Assembly (NCBI RefSeq): GCF_005222675.1
Contig: NZ_STGE01000024.1
Coordinates: 62,001 to 126,000 of the forward strand
Direction of reading: 5' to 3'
Length of the DNA stretch: 64,000 nt
Origin: Mycolicibacterium sp. CR10
Lineage (GTDB): Bacteria > Actinomycetota > Actinomycetes > Mycobacteriales > Mycobacteriaceae
Part shown: positions 18,031-26,166 of the stretch, in pieces
Layout: each line of letters starts with the position of its first letter
Position numbering within the stretch: position 1 is the first letter of the stretch
The notes under the pieces: model-generated
Seen by the model: the letters and a program-made list of their open reading frames with translations, nothing else
What the model was told of the DNA's origin: nothing
Databases searched by the model: none
Program-made: the position numbers and the translations under genes

Positions 18031-18258
18031 ATGACCGAGGTCTGTGTCGAGTTCACCAACCCCGATGCCCTGTTCCTCCCGCGACACGTCGCCGCGCACC
18101 GACACATCTCCGAGAGCGCGCTCGCTCAAGAGCGTTTCGCCGGAACGGGACCGCCGTATGTGAAGGCCGGACGCCGCGTGTACTACCGAGCGCGTGACCT
18201 GGAGGCGTGGCTGGCCGCGCACACCGTCACGCCTGAGATGTCGGCACCGCCGCCGTGA
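18031..18258 (+). CDS. HTH_17 / AlpA-like DNA-binding protein
   Basis: 75 aa from ATG at 18031 with GAGG in the leader; a GTG 9 bp upstream would add three residues. The sequence FLPRHVAAHRHISESALAQERFAGTGPPYVKAGRRVYYRARDLEAWLAAHTV is a winged-helix of the excisionase/AlpA type: recognition helix, then KAGRRVYYR wing and DLEAWL helix. This is the second such protein in the element, so one may be the excisionase and the other a transcription regulator. Confidence 0.8.
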   Translation: MTEVCVEFTNPDALFLPRHVAAHRHISESALAQERFAGTGPPYVKAGRRVYYRARDLEAWLAAHTVTPEMSAPPP

Positions 18259-18378
18259 TCTGAGAAACAGCGATGCCGCCGGGCTGCGCGTTCGCCTTCG
18301 CGCTTAATCCCCGGCGGCATCACCACCGCAGTGCTCAGCCCGACCAAGAACCAAGCTCCAGCCCCTCGAAAGGGACAC

Positions 18379-20817
18379 ATGCCTCACGATACAGCCGAAT
18401 TCGGCGAACGCGCAGCGACGTTGACCGGTCTGCTCGGCACCGCGCCGCTCGACAACACCGACCACGAGGCGATGGGCAAGTTCGTCCGGCAGCTCGCCGA
18501 GGCTGGGCTGTCGGTGCTGTTCATTGCACCGGAGACCAAGGTGCCCGTGGACTTGCGAACCCCGGAGAGGCGCACCGCCGACGACAGGGCCGCTAAGCAG
18601 GGCGCTCGCGAGGCCGGGCACCGCGCCTGGCAGCAGCTGAAATCGGCTGCGGGGCTGGCGCTGGCGAGCAGCGATCCTGTTCTGCTGGACCGCTACCTGA
18701 CCCGCTACCTGAGCCTGTACGCCGATCGTCACCCCGACGGGGTGCCGGTAAACATCGCGGTGGAGGTCGGCGGGTCGGGTCTGGTCGTTGTCGACTGCGA
18801 CACCGCCGGGCAGCTGGCGGCGTTCCTCGCCGACGACGGAGCCGACCCCACCGCTGCGCTCACCGTGCTCACGCCTGGCCAGCGCGGGCCAGACGGCGAG
18901 TGGGTGCATTCCGACGGCGGGCACTGCTGGTTCACCGTTCCCGAGGGCGTCGAGATGCCCACGGCCACCGGGGCGATGACCCTGGGTGCCAACAACGGCG
19001 ACGAGGACGACGCAGCCCGGTACGCCGTGCTCTGGGACCGTCACTACGTCCTCATTCCGCCGAGCACCCGGCGAGAGGGGGCGTACACCGTCACCGGCGA
19101 GGTTCACGAGCTGCCGGGGTGGCTCGCCGACCGCATCACCACACACGTCCAGGAGCGCGCCGAGCGGGCTGCGCGTCGCGCCGAGCGCATTGTCGAAGGC
19201 GGCGACAAGATCGCGCGGTGGGGTGCGGTGACGCCGTGGGCCGAGATCCTCGCTGACGCGCCCGGCTGGACCCCCACCGGTGTGGTCCACACCTGCGGCT
19301 GCGAAACGTGGACCGCGCCGGGTCCACACGCCAGCCCGAGGTCGGCGGTGGCCCACGAGCTGGGTTGCAGCCGTGGAGGTTCCGACGATCCGTGCCTGCA
19401 TATCTGGAGCGATCACGATATTGAGCCATTCGGGCCGATGGTGGCCGAACACGGCCCGCACCTCACCCGCCTGCGGGCGGTCGCAGCGATCCACTACGAC
19501 AACGACATGGGGGCGGCGATGGCCGATCTGAGCGCCGAGTACGACGACCTGGCGGTCGATGATCTCCCCGCTGACTTCGGCAAGGCCGCGCCGAGCGGCA
19601 GCGATCACGCGGACAGCGACACGGCGAAGGCGTCTGATCCCTTGGAGGCCGAAGTTGCTAAGCGGTTGCTGTTTCTGCGATCCGACCGCGAGGCTCGCCG
19701 CCGCCTGGCGCTGGCCGAGGCTGACGATATCGAGCTGCCGCCAGTCACCAGCCTGCGCAATCTGCTGGAGCAGGATGACCCGCCAGTTCGTCATCGCATC
19801 GACCAGGTGTGGCCTGACGGCGGCGCTCGGATCCTGTGCGCTGCTGCCGCGAAGTCGGGCAAGACCACCCTGGAGGGCAACCTGGTGCGCTCGCTCGCCG
19901 ACGGGGACCCGTTCCTCGACGTGTTCACCGTCAACCAGCGCGCCGAGCGCATCGTGGTGATCGACAATGAGATGAACGCCGGGATGCTCCGGCGCTGGCT
20001 GCGGGCGCAGCGGGTCGAGAACCTCGACGCGGTGGCCGACGTGGTGAATATGCGAGGGCGGGCCGGGCTGTTTGACCTCGGCAACGACCGGCTGCGTGAT
20101 CGCTGGGTGCGGCGGCTCCGCGATCTCGGATGCGATTTCCTGGTGTTCGACTGCCTCAAGCCGGTGCTGGAGGCGATGGGGCTCGATGAGAACCGCGAGA
20201 CCGGCAGGTTTCTGTACCCGTTCGACGCACTGCTCGCCGAGGCCGGGATTGGCGACGCGCTGGTCATGCATCACATGGGCCACGCCAGCGAGCGCGCCCG
20301 TGGCGACTCGACACTGCTCGGCTGGTCTGACGGCAACTGGAAGATCGTCAAAGACGAGGACCACCCGGCCCAGCCCCGCTACTTCTCCGCACTCGATGTC
20401 CGTGACGCCGAGCAGCCTGTGCCCGAGGGACTGCTGACATTCGACCCCGCCACGCGGCGGCTCACCTACGCCGGGGGCGACCGGTCGCAGAGCAAGCAGA
20501 GCGACACCACCGAGAAGCGGCTCGCCGAGGTGCTCACCGCTCTGGCCGACGCCGGTGCCGAGGAGATGAACGTGACCCAGGTCAGGACAGCGGTGGGCGG
20601 CAAGAAGGAGGTCACCGACGCCGCGCTCGCCCTTGCCGCCACGCGCGAGCTGGTCGCCGTCCGGCACCAGGGCCGGTCCAAGCTCTACCGCCTCAATCCG
20701 AAGGCGAACGACCCGATGTTCGCCGGGCGAGACGGCACGAATGACGGCACCACCGCGCCCGTCGTCGGGGTCATCGGGCCGTTTCGGTCTCCGGCATCGG
20801 GGCCGATGGCCGGATAG
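18379..20817 (+). CDS. Primase-polymerase fused to RecA/RepA-like helicase ATPase
   Basis: 812 aa from ATG at 18379 (AAAGGGACAC upstream). Residues about 30-290 are a bifunctional primase/polymerase domain: VEVGGSGLVVVDCDTAG (metal Asp residues 139 and 141), HSDGGHCWFTVP and YVLIPPS. A Cys-containing middle region (HTCGCETW...ELGCSRGG) follows. The C-terminal half is a RecA-like ATPase with Walker A AAKSGKTT (about 491-497), Walker B IVVIDNE (about 526-532) and FLVFDCLKP, and a small winged-helix end (TQVRTAVGGKKEVTDAALALAATRELVAVRHQGRSKLYRL). It is the replication initiator and helicase candidate; the repeat array lies directly downstream. Confidence 0.9.
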   Translation: MPHDTAEFGERAATLTGLLGTAPLDNTDHEAMGKFVRQLAEAGLSVLFIAPETKVPVDLRTPERRTADDRAAKQGAREAGHRAWQQLKSAAGLALASSDPVLLDRYLTRYLSLYADRHPDGVPVNIAVEVGGSGLVVVDCDTAGQLAAFLADDGADPTAALTVLTPGQRGPDGEWVHSDGGHCWFTVPEGVEMPTATGAMTLGANNGDEDDAARYAVLWDRHYVLIPPSTRREGAYTVTGEVHELPGWLADRITTHVQERAERAARRAERIVEGGDKIARWGAVTPWAEILADAPGWTPTGVVHTCGCETWTAPGPHASPRSAVAHELGCSRGGSDDPCLHIWSDHDIEPFGPMVAEHGPHLTRLRAVAAIHYDNDMGAAMADLSAEYDDLAVDDLPADFGKAAPSGSDHADSDTAKASDPLEAEVAKRLLFLRSDREARRRLALAEADDIELPPVTSLRNLLEQDDPPVRHRIDQVWPDGGARILCAAAAKSGKTTLEGNLVRSLADGDPFLDVFTVNQRAERIVVIDNEMNAGMLRRWLRAQRVENLDAVADVVNMRGRAGLFDLGNDRLRDRWVRRLRDLGCDFLVFDCLKPVLEAMGLDENRETGRFLYPFDALLAEAGIGDALVMHHMGHASERARGDSTLLGWSDGNWKIVKDEDHPAQPRYFSALDVRDAEQPVPEGLLTFDPATRRLTYAGGDRSQSKQSDTTEKRLAEVLTALADAGAEEMNVTQVRTAVGGKKEVTDAALALAATRELVAVRHQGRSKLYRLNPKANDPMFAGRDGTNDGTTAPVVGVIGPFRSPASGPMAG

Positions 20818-20846
20818 ATCGGAAATGGCCTCTGAGCTGGGCTTTC

Positions 20847-21025
20847 TATCGGCCCCGAATCGAGGGGCCGATAGGGCCGTGCGTATCGGCCCCGCTGGAG
20901 GGGCTGATGGGGGCCGATGACAGCGGAAACGCCTTCTGACCTGCGGTTTCTATCGGCCCCGTTCAAAGGGCCGATAAGGGGCCACCCCTATTGAGTATCG
21001 GCCCCCTCCTATATAGGAGGGGGCC
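20847..21025. other. Candidate replication origin: TATCGGCCCC inverted-repeat array
   Basis: This non-coding stretch after the primase gene holds four TATCGGCCCC copies (20847, 20884, 20951, 20996), three paired with GGGGCCGATA-type partners. The pairs are 20847-20873 (perfect 10-bp arms), 20884-20919 (two imperfect partners) and 20951-20976. A perfect 26-bp palindrome at 21000-21025 has TATATA at its centre. Iterons with an AT-rich melting point next to the initiator gene are typical of theta origins. A set of terminators is the alternative. Confidence 0.6.
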
Positions 21026-21135
21026 AATACGGGCCGAAGGGTCAAAAGCCGAGCAGACAGAAGCGAAGCTGTGGGGGCCTAGGACCCCCGCCCGCGCGAC
21101 CGGACCGCTGCACCCCGACGGAACAGAATGGGAAC

Positions 21136-21624
21136 ATGCCCGGCCCCACCATGACTCGCGAGGACAGCCGACGCCGAGCCGAACGCGCCCACCGGCTGCG
21201 GGCGCTCGGGCGAACCTGGCAGGAGGTTGCAGACGCCGAGGGCTATCGCTCGCGAGGAGCCGCGAAGACAGCGGTGGAGCGGCTCCACGCCGCCGAACCC
21301 GGCGAGACCGCCGACGAGGTCCGCCGGTACGCCTCCGACACCCTGCGGATCGTCCGCTCAATTCTGGTGGGCCGCTTCGCTGACGCCAGCACGAGCGGTG
21401 ACGACCAAACGCTGGTGTCGATCAGCCGCGAGCTGCACCGCAACCTCGACCAGTGGAGCAAGCTGGTCGGCGCGTACGCGCCCACGACGCAGGACGTCAA
21501 CGTCCGCGTCGAGCAGACCCCGGCGGCGATCATCGCCGAGACCGAGCGGCGATTGCTCGCGCTCGCCGCCGAACGGCAGCCGTCGTTGCCCGGCAACATC
21601 ATTGAGGGAGAAGTGATCGCATGA
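21136..21624 (+). CDS. Terminase small subunit-like DNA-binding protein
   Basis: 162 aa. The N-terminal HTH (RAERAHRLRALGRTWQEVADAEGYRSRGAAKTAVERLH) matches the DNA-recognition domain of small terminases. A helical oligomerisation-like region follows (SDTLRIVRSILVGRFADASTSGDDQTLVSISRELHRNLDQWSKLVGAYAPT), and the acidic C-terminus ends GNIIEGEVIA. In phages TerS selects the packaging site for TerL; in satellites it often redirects packaging to the satellite genome. The large subunit is 4.8 kb downstream. The next gene overlaps by 4 bp. Confidence 0.72.
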   Translation: MPGPTMTREDSRRRAERAHRLRALGRTWQEVADAEGYRSRGAAKTAVERLHAAEPGETADEVRRYASDTLRIVRSILVGRFADASTSGDDQTLVSISRELHRNLDQWSKLVGAYAPTTQDVNVRVEQTPAAIIAETERRLLALAAERQPSLPGNIIEGEVIA

Positions 21625-22091
21625 GCATGGCCACCACGTCCGACGTCATCACCGCTGCGATGTCGATCGCCAGCGACACCGCCGATGGCAAGCTGTCGCC
21701 AACCGACTTGGAGAGCCAGGCCGTCGCCGAAATGCGCTCGCTTGTCGGGGAAGTGGTTGGTCCGGACGATCCCGCGTGGCAGCTCCAGTGCGCCATCGCT
21801 CGCGGCGTGCTCGCCGCCGATGGCATCCCCGTTGATGAACTCAGCGAGTGGGCAGCTGTCGCCCGCCAGCGGGCCGGTGAGCCCGTCAGCACGCCTGACC
21901 CCGACGGAACCACGCCCGAGCCGATTTCGACCGCCAGCGACGAGCCGAGCGCCCCGGAGGAGGCCACCGGTGCCGACGACACGACGGAGTCCGAGCCGCC
22001 GGTGCTGACCGTGGTCCCCGACCCTGCGCCAGCATCACCGGCCCCGTCCGCCGGAGCGGACTACAACCCTCTTCGCGGGTGGACGCCCTGA
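21621..22091 (+). CDS. Element protein with acidic Pro-rich tail, unknown function
   Basis: 156 aa. Residues 1-90 are helical (SDVITAAMSIASDTADGKLSPTDLESQAVAEMRSLVGEVVGPDDPAWQLQCAIARGVLAADGIPVDELSEWAAVARQRAG). The rest is a disordered acidic, Pro/Thr-rich tail ending SAGADYNPLRGWTP. The four-base overlap with the TerS-like gene suggests a linked role in DNA packaging or early assembly. I do not recognise a family. Confidence 0.7.
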   Translation: MSMATTSDVITAAMSIASDTADGKLSPTDLESQAVAEMRSLVGEVVGPDDPAWQLQCAIARGVLAADGIPVDELSEWAAVARQRAGEPVSTPDPDGTTPEPISTASDEPSAPEEATGADDTTESEPPVLTVVPDPAPASPAPSAGADYNPLRGWTP

Positions 22092-22121
22092 CCGTGCACC
22101 CCGGCAGAGGATGATCAACCT

Positions 22122-22313
22122 ATGGCGAACAACAGCAAGCTCGCGCCAGGTTGGCGCACATCGCACGCGAACAACAGCGCGACGACCGACATGGCCGTGG
22201 CCGATCTCGGCGATCCGTCGTGGCGCGCGCGGCCCAGGCCCACCGCGTCGGTAGTGACCCCACCTGCGACCACCGGCACCCCCGGCTGGCGCCCCAGCCG
22301 CGCCGGGTCGTGA
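22122..22313 (+). CDS. Small basic element protein
   Basis: 63 aa, MANNSKLAPGWRTSHANNSATTDMAVADLGDPSWRARPRPTASVVTPPATTGTPGWRPSRAGS. GAGG ribosome site and ATG. Low complexity, basic and Pro/Thr rich, with two GWR motifs. The following small gene overlaps its stop by 4 bp, as elsewhere in the element, which supports translation. Function unknown. Confidence 0.5.
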   Translation: MANNSKLAPGWRTSHANNSATTDMAVADLGDPSWRARPRPTASVVTPPATTGTPGWRPSRAGS

Positions 22314-22468
22314 AGCGCGCAGATATCGCCGATACTGCCAGCCAGCTGCGGGCAATTCTGGACGCCATCGCCTGCGGCGAGCTGAGCGTGACCACTACTG
22401 AGCGCGCGCGACTGGAGGGCGCGGTGGTCGCCCTCGACACGCTGGCGGGCAGCTCCAGCCCGAGCTGA
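22310..22468 (+). CDS. Very small helical element protein
   Basis: 52 aa from GTG at 22310, overlapping the previous stop (GTGA): VKRADIADTASQLRAILDAIACGELSVTTTERARLEGAVVALDTLAGSSSPS. It reads as two amphipathic helices separated by a GELS turn, similar in style to short phage proteins that dimerise. It is supported by coupling and helical pattern only. Confidence 0.5.
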   Translation: MKRADIADTASQLRAILDAIACGELSVTTTERARLEGAVVALDTLAGSSSPS

Positions 22469-22488
22469 CTGTGCAGATCCTTTAACCC

Positions 22489-22500
22489 AAACGGTCGTTT
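22489..22500. promoter_or_regulatory. 12-bp palindrome upstream of serine recombinase
   Basis: AAACG-GT-CGTTT lies 18 bp before the recombinase ATG in a locally AT-rich stretch (TTTAACCC...GCGTTATAGAC). It could be the operator or a recombination/binding site of the recombinase. Confidence 0.35.
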
Positions 22501-22518
22501 GCGTTATAGACTCCAGGC

Positions 22519-23217
22519 ATGACCGCGCCCCGCGCCCGCCGTCGCCGCTCGATCCCGACCGCTCCGGCTGGGACCGTCGTGGCCTACATCCGCGTGAGCA
22601 CCGAGGAGCAAGCCGCCAGCGGTGCCGGGCTTGACGCCCAGCGCGCGGCCATCACTGCCGAGTGTGAGCGCCGAGGGTGGACCGTCGTCGGCTGGCACGC
22701 CGACGAGGGAATCAGCGGCGGCAAGGCCCTCGACGCCCGGCCTGCCCTCACCGCCGCCCTCGGTGCAGTAGAGGACGCCGAGGCAGCCGTGCTGATGGTC
22801 GCCAAGAGCGACCGGCTGGCCCGCAGCCTGCCCACCCTGCTCGACGTCCTGGACCGCACCGAGCGCGCGGGCGGCGTCGTCGTCGCAGTCGACGGCACGG
22901 TCGACACCAGCACGGCGGCAGGCCGATTCACGACTCAGATCATGGGCAGCGTGGCCGAGCTGGAGCGTGGCCTGATCAGCGACCGGACCAAGGCGGCGCT
23001 GGCCATCCGCAAGGCCCAAGGTGTCCAGCTCGGTCGCCGCCCCTCGGTTCCCCAGTCCGTGGTGGACCGGATCGTCACCGAGCGCACCGCCGGAGCCACC
23101 TGGGCAGCCATCGCCGACAACCTCAACGCCGACGCCACGCCGACCGGCCAGGGTGGGTCGCAGTGGTTCCCCAACACCGTCTCGCGCATCCACAGGCGGG
23201 CGACGACCGCCGCTTGA
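22519..23217 (+). CDS. Small serine recombinase (resolvase/invertase family)
   Basis: 232 aa. Catalytic N-terminal domain: VVAYIRVSTEEQAASGAGLDAQR (nucleophile Ser in YIRVST), then LMVAKSDRLARSLPTLLDVLDR (Arg residues of the active site), TAAGRFTTQIMGSVAELERGLISDRTKAAL. The C-terminus has an HTH (RRPSVPQSVVDRIVTERTAGATWAAIADNLNADATPT). The length fits a resolvase/invertase, much shorter than large serine integrases. The element already has a tyrosine integrase, so this enzyme may resolve multimers, invert a segment or control another site. Confidence 0.88.
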   Translation: MTAPRARRRRSIPTAPAGTVVAYIRVSTEEQAASGAGLDAQRAAITAECERRGWTVVGWHADEGISGGKALDARPALTAALGAVEDAEAAVLMVAKSDRLARSLPTLLDVLDRTERAGGVVVAVDGTVDTSTAAGRFTTQIMGSVAELERGLISDRTKAALAIRKAQGVQLGRRPSVPQSVVDRIVTERTAGATWAAIADNLNADATPTGQGGSQWFPNTVSRIHRRATTAA

Positions 23218-23371
23218 CCCGCTCGACACGCTGAGGCTCGGAACCGAGTTTCGAGCAGATTCCGGCCCGCTGATGGGGTGTTTGAAGCCTTTTGCCCAGG
23301 TCGCGGGTCGTCGGTTTCCCGACATTGACGGGCAATTCGCTTGTGCTGCTTGCTCTTTCGGTTAGTTGCTT

Positions 23372-23390
23372 GCATGCCGAGCTGGCATGC
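23372..23390. promoter_or_regulatory. Palindromic operator-like site before late-type operon
   Basis: GCATGCC-GAGCT-GGCATGC has perfect 7-bp arms and ends 7 bp before the ATG of the next gene. It marks the start of the packaging/structural operon and could bind an element or helper regulator, or hide the ribosome site in a hairpin. Confidence 0.45.
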
Positions 23391-23397
23391 TGAGGGC

Positions 23398-23643
23398 ATG
23401 AGCACGGCATTCGAGACCCCCACACCCGCACGGGTTGATCCGCGCACGCGCTCGATGGCGGGGTGGCGTGCCCGGCTCGGCGCGCTTGCCAGCCGAGGCG
23501 AGACCGACGGTCCTCGGGTCGAGGCATGCCGGACGGCGCTGGCCTGGTGGCGGCATCGCGGGTTCCTGGTCACGGACATCGGATTGTCAGTCGAGCAGGC
23601 CGAGGATCTCCTCGACGCCATCGCCGAGGCGGTGTCGGCATGA
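23398..23643 (+). CDS. Small element protein, first gene of structural operon
   Basis: 81 aa from ATG at 23398: MSTAFETPTPARVDPRTRSMAGWRARLGALASRGETDGPRVEACRTALAWWRHRGFLVTDIGLSVEQAEDLLDAIAEAVSA. It looks helical, with a basic central part (WRARL..ACRTALAWWRHR) and an acidic C-terminal helix. A palindrome lies just upstream, and the next gene overlaps by ATGA. No family is recognised; a regulatory or assembly role is possible. Confidence 0.65.
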   Translation: MSTAFETPTPARVDPRTRSMAGWRARLGALASRGETDGPRVEACRTALAWWRHRGFLVTDIGLSVEQAEDLLDAIAEAVSA

Positions 23644-24419
23644 TTCGCGGAGCGATCAGAGGGACGCCCGCCATGCGGGCCGAAGGTCGACCCGAGCCCG
23701 TCCGCCGATTCAACACGGCTCAGCAGCTCCACCGGTTGCGTAACGGCTTGGCCGTCACCCTCGACGGCGAGTTCATTCTCAGCGAGGGCGTCGGCCTGAT
23801 ATGCGCGCCGTTGGCCGAGCGCATCGCCGCCGCCGAGAATCCGGGCCGGTTCCTCCGGCGGCGCGAGACTCCAGCCACAAGCCATCTGGCGAGTTATCCG
23901 ACCTCCTCGGGGCCGGGCGTCGAGGAGGTCGCCGATGCCGTGCACGCGTTGATCCACGTGGGTGTTGGCCTCGTCGCCGAGCACGACGCCCGCCGCCGGG
24001 CGGGGCATCTCGCGGGCTCCGATCGCGACCGGGCCGTGCGGCACCTGGCCGACCTCACACCGCGCCCCGAGTTGCCCGAGATCACCCGCAACGATCTCGT
24101 CGCGGGCACCTGGCCGGGCATGTTGGCGACGCTGTGCGAGCCGTTCGACGTTCTGTTGGCCGAGGTGCTTGGCACCGTGCAAACCATCGCGCCGTCTGAC
24201 CGCGTCCGGGACGCCTGGCGCGACGCTGACCGCGAGGCCGCTGCACTGGCCCGGCGGCTCGACAGCGCGGCAGTGGTGCGGGCGGACTGCCCTCGCCCCG
24301 TGCCGAAGGCCACCCCCGCCGCCGAGTCCACGACCGAGCCCCTGACCGATGAGCAGCGCCGTGCCGAGCTCGCCGCGCTCGGCGTCGCAATCCCCGTGAC
24401 CACGAGGAGCTACCGATGA
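23640..24419 (+). CDS. Element protein of unknown function upstream of capsid-like gene
   Basis: 259 aa from ATG at 23640. It is mostly helical: FNTAQQLHRLRNGLAVTLDGEFILSEGVGLICAPLAERIAAAENPGRFLRR, then VEEVADAVHALIHVGVGLVAEHDARRRAGHLAGSDRDRAVRHLADLTP, and a coiled DRVRDAWRDADREAAALARRLDSA near the end. Overlaps both neighbours by 4 bp. The position immediately before the capsid-like gene would suit a scaffold or head-completion protein, but no motif shows it. Confidence 0.7.
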   Translation: MIRGAIRGTPAMRAEGRPEPVRRFNTAQQLHRLRNGLAVTLDGEFILSEGVGLICAPLAERIAAAENPGRFLRRRETPATSHLASYPTSSGPGVEEVADAVHALIHVGVGLVAEHDARRRAGHLAGSDRDRAVRHLADLTPRPELPEITRNDLVAGTWPGMLATLCEPFDVLLAEVLGTVQTIAPSDRVRDAWRDADREAAALARRLDSAAVVRADCPRPVPKATPAAESTTEPLTDEQRRAELAALGVAIPVTTRSYR

Positions 24420-25195
24420 CCACCCCCACCACCCCCGTGCTCGACGTTGTGCACCAGGAGGTGCCGCCCGTTGCTCCGGCAGCGATCGGGCTGTACGCGG
24501 CCACGGAGTGGCTGGACGATCCCGCAAACCGGTCGTTCAACGGGGTCGAGTTCCGAGGCCCGAACTACGGCGGTGAGAACGCTTTCGGGATCTGGGAGGG
24601 GCACTACTGCTCGGCACCCCAGCCCGGGCAGATCAAAGACGGGCATCGCCCCGGCGTCCTTCCGCCGTTCCGCCCGGTTGTGGTCTGGAGTTACGACGAG
24701 TGCGACCTCACCGCACCCAGCCAGGCCGAGGTGCGCGCCCGTGCTGCGCAGATCCTCAAGATTGAGGAACAGACCGCCATCGAGTTGGAGTTCGCCAACC
24801 GGTTGATCGAGGACGCCACCGCGCTGCCGGGCACCATCCCCTCGGCGGCGTCGCTCAAGGAGGCGGTGGGCTCCATCGAGGGCGCGCTGGCCAAGACCAA
24901 CACCGTCGGATACATCCATATCAGCGCCGCGTTGGTGGCGCAGGAGCCAGGTCTGTTCATCGGCTCGGGCACCGTGCGCAAGTCGCCGCTTGGGCACACC
25001 TGGGTCGTCGGCGGCGGGTATGTCGACGGCCTCGCCAGCACGCTGGTGGCCACCTCCAGGCCCTACGGTTTCCGCGACGCCCCGGCGGTGCGCACCGCAA
25101 TTGATGAGAAGCACAACGTGTTCGCTGCCATCGCTGAGCGATCGGTGCTCATCGGTTACGAAGCTGCAATTGCCGCCGCGACGGTGACCTCGTGA
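24416..25195 (+). CDS. Putative virion structural (capsid-like) protein
   Basis: 259 aa. The pattern GLYAATEWLDDPANRSFNGVEFRGPNYGG, then VVVWSYDECDLTAPSQAEVRARAAQILKIEEQTAIELEFANRLIED, GSIEGALAKTNTVGYIHISAALVAQEP and HTWVVGGGYVDG, followed by an AERSVLIGYEAAIAAATV end, resembles a family of actinophage virion proteins with a long E-rich helix then a beta core. I compare it from memory to phage capsid-type proteins, so the exact role (major capsid or minor head protein) is open. It lies between a possible scaffold and the protease/terminase genes. Confidence 0.5.
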   Translation: MTTPTTPVLDVVHQEVPPVAPAAIGLYAATEWLDDPANRSFNGVEFRGPNYGGENAFGIWEGHYCSAPQPGQIKDGHRPGVLPPFRPVVVWSYDECDLTAPSQAEVRARAAQILKIEEQTAIELEFANRLIEDATALPGTIPSAASLKEAVGSIEGALAKTNTVGYIHISAALVAQEPGLFIGSGTVRKSPLGHTWVVGGGYVDGLASTLVATSRPYGFRDAPAVRTAIDEKHNVFAAIAERSVLIGYEAAIAAATVTS

Positions 25196-25488
25196 CCGCC
25201 ACGACTGCGCCGCTCCCGCGCTGCTGGGATTGCGCCGGGCCGTGCCTGACGTACAAGGGTTCGGTGCACGGGTGGCGCTGCACGGCCTGCCTTGATCGTT
25301 ACCTCGCTGCTGCCGCTGCTCGCGCTGACGCCAAGGAGCAGCGTGACCGCGACAGGTTGGCGCGCAAGATGTTGCGCGTCAACGGTTTTAAGCCAACCGA
25401 CACTGCGGATCGACGCCGGGGCGGTGGTCTTGTTGATACGTTCCGCACCGCCCCGGCGCTCGATTTTTACCGAAAGGACATCGCGTGA
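25192..25488 (+). CDS. Small zinc-ribbon protein
   Basis: 98 aa with CWDCAGPC and CTAC forming a four-Cys zinc ribbon in the first 35 residues, then a charged helix (RYLAAAAARADAKEQRDRDRLARKMLRVNGF). GTG start overlaps the capsid-like stop by 4 bp and the next gene overlaps its own stop. It may bind DNA or act as a connector in assembly; no known family was recognised. Confidence 0.7.
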   Translation: MTATTAPLPRCWDCAGPCLTYKGSVHGWRCTACLDRYLAAAAARADAKEQRDRDRLARKMLRVNGFKPTDTADRRRGGGLVDTFRTAPALDFYRKDIA

Positions 25489-26075
25489 CCCGATCCAGAG
25501 AAACCCTGTCGCCCGCGCTCCGGCATCAGCTCGGCGTCGCGGCACACGAGGCCGGCCACGCTGTGGTCGCGGCGGTTTTCGGCGCGCAGATCACCCGCGC
25601 CGCGGTCCTGCGGGGTGGCCCCCGCACCAACCCCGGCGGCGTGGCGGGTGCCTGCCGGTATGGCGAGTTCGACGTCCTGACGGATCTGTCCTGGCCGCTA
25701 ATCGCGGCGGCGGGCAGTGTGGCTGAGGGCATCTGGCACCACGGTCGCGGGGTGACCGGGCGACAGATCGACGCCTTGCTCGACGTCAACATTCGTGACC
25801 GCGCCGAGCTGCGAAACCACGCTGCCGCCACCGGCGAGGCGGTCCGGCCCCGTTCCGACGTGCTGCCGTTGATCCAGCGCACCTGGCCCTCGATCGCCCG
25901 CCTGGGCGCACAGCTCTACCGCGACGGCACGATCGGCAACACCGATGTCCTCGCGGCCCTCGGCGTCACCGATGGCGGCGGTGTGACGTCCAGCCAGCTC
26001 GCACAAATTCGGAGCGGTCAGCGACCGGTGCCACCGTTCACCCCCGCCCCGGCCAGACGGCGCGTGCCCGCCTAG
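25485..26075 (+). CDS. Stand-alone M41-like zinc metalloprotease
   Basis: 196 aa. HEAGHAVVAAVFGAQI at residues 21-36 carries the HEXXH zinc motif in the HEAGHA form typical of FtsH (peptidase family M41). The following LIAAAGSVAEGIWHHGRGVTGRQIDALLD resembles the M41 GRVAEE...TGGASxD segment that gives the third zinc ligand (D96 or D100). The AAA ATPase domain of FtsH is absent. GTG start overlaps the previous gene. The position among structural genes suggests head maturation or degradation of a host or helper factor; both are inference. Confidence 0.72.
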   Translation: MTRSRETLSPALRHQLGVAAHEAGHAVVAAVFGAQITRAAVLRGGPRTNPGGVAGACRYGEFDVLTDLSWPLIAAAGSVAEGIWHHGRGVTGRQIDALLDVNIRDRAELRNHAAATGEAVRPRSDVLPLIQRTWPSIARLGAQLYRDGTIGNTDVLAALGVTDGGGVTSSQLAQIRSGQRPVPPFTPAPARRRVPA

Positions 26076-26166
26076 CCCGCACCACGTCAACTCGCTGACT
26101 CGGGACGGCGAGGCGACAGAACGACTTTCGCCCATTTATCACGACCAACCGACCCCGAGGCAGGAC

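Noticed and set aside
18304-20667. 787-codon minus-strand frame opposite the primase-polymerase
   Set aside because: No recognisable domain, and the plus strand carries Walker motifs and the primase site.
20847-20976. Possible CRISPR array formed by TATCGGCCCC repeats
   Set aside because: Repeats are 10 bp and inverted, spacing is irregular and no cas genes are nearby.
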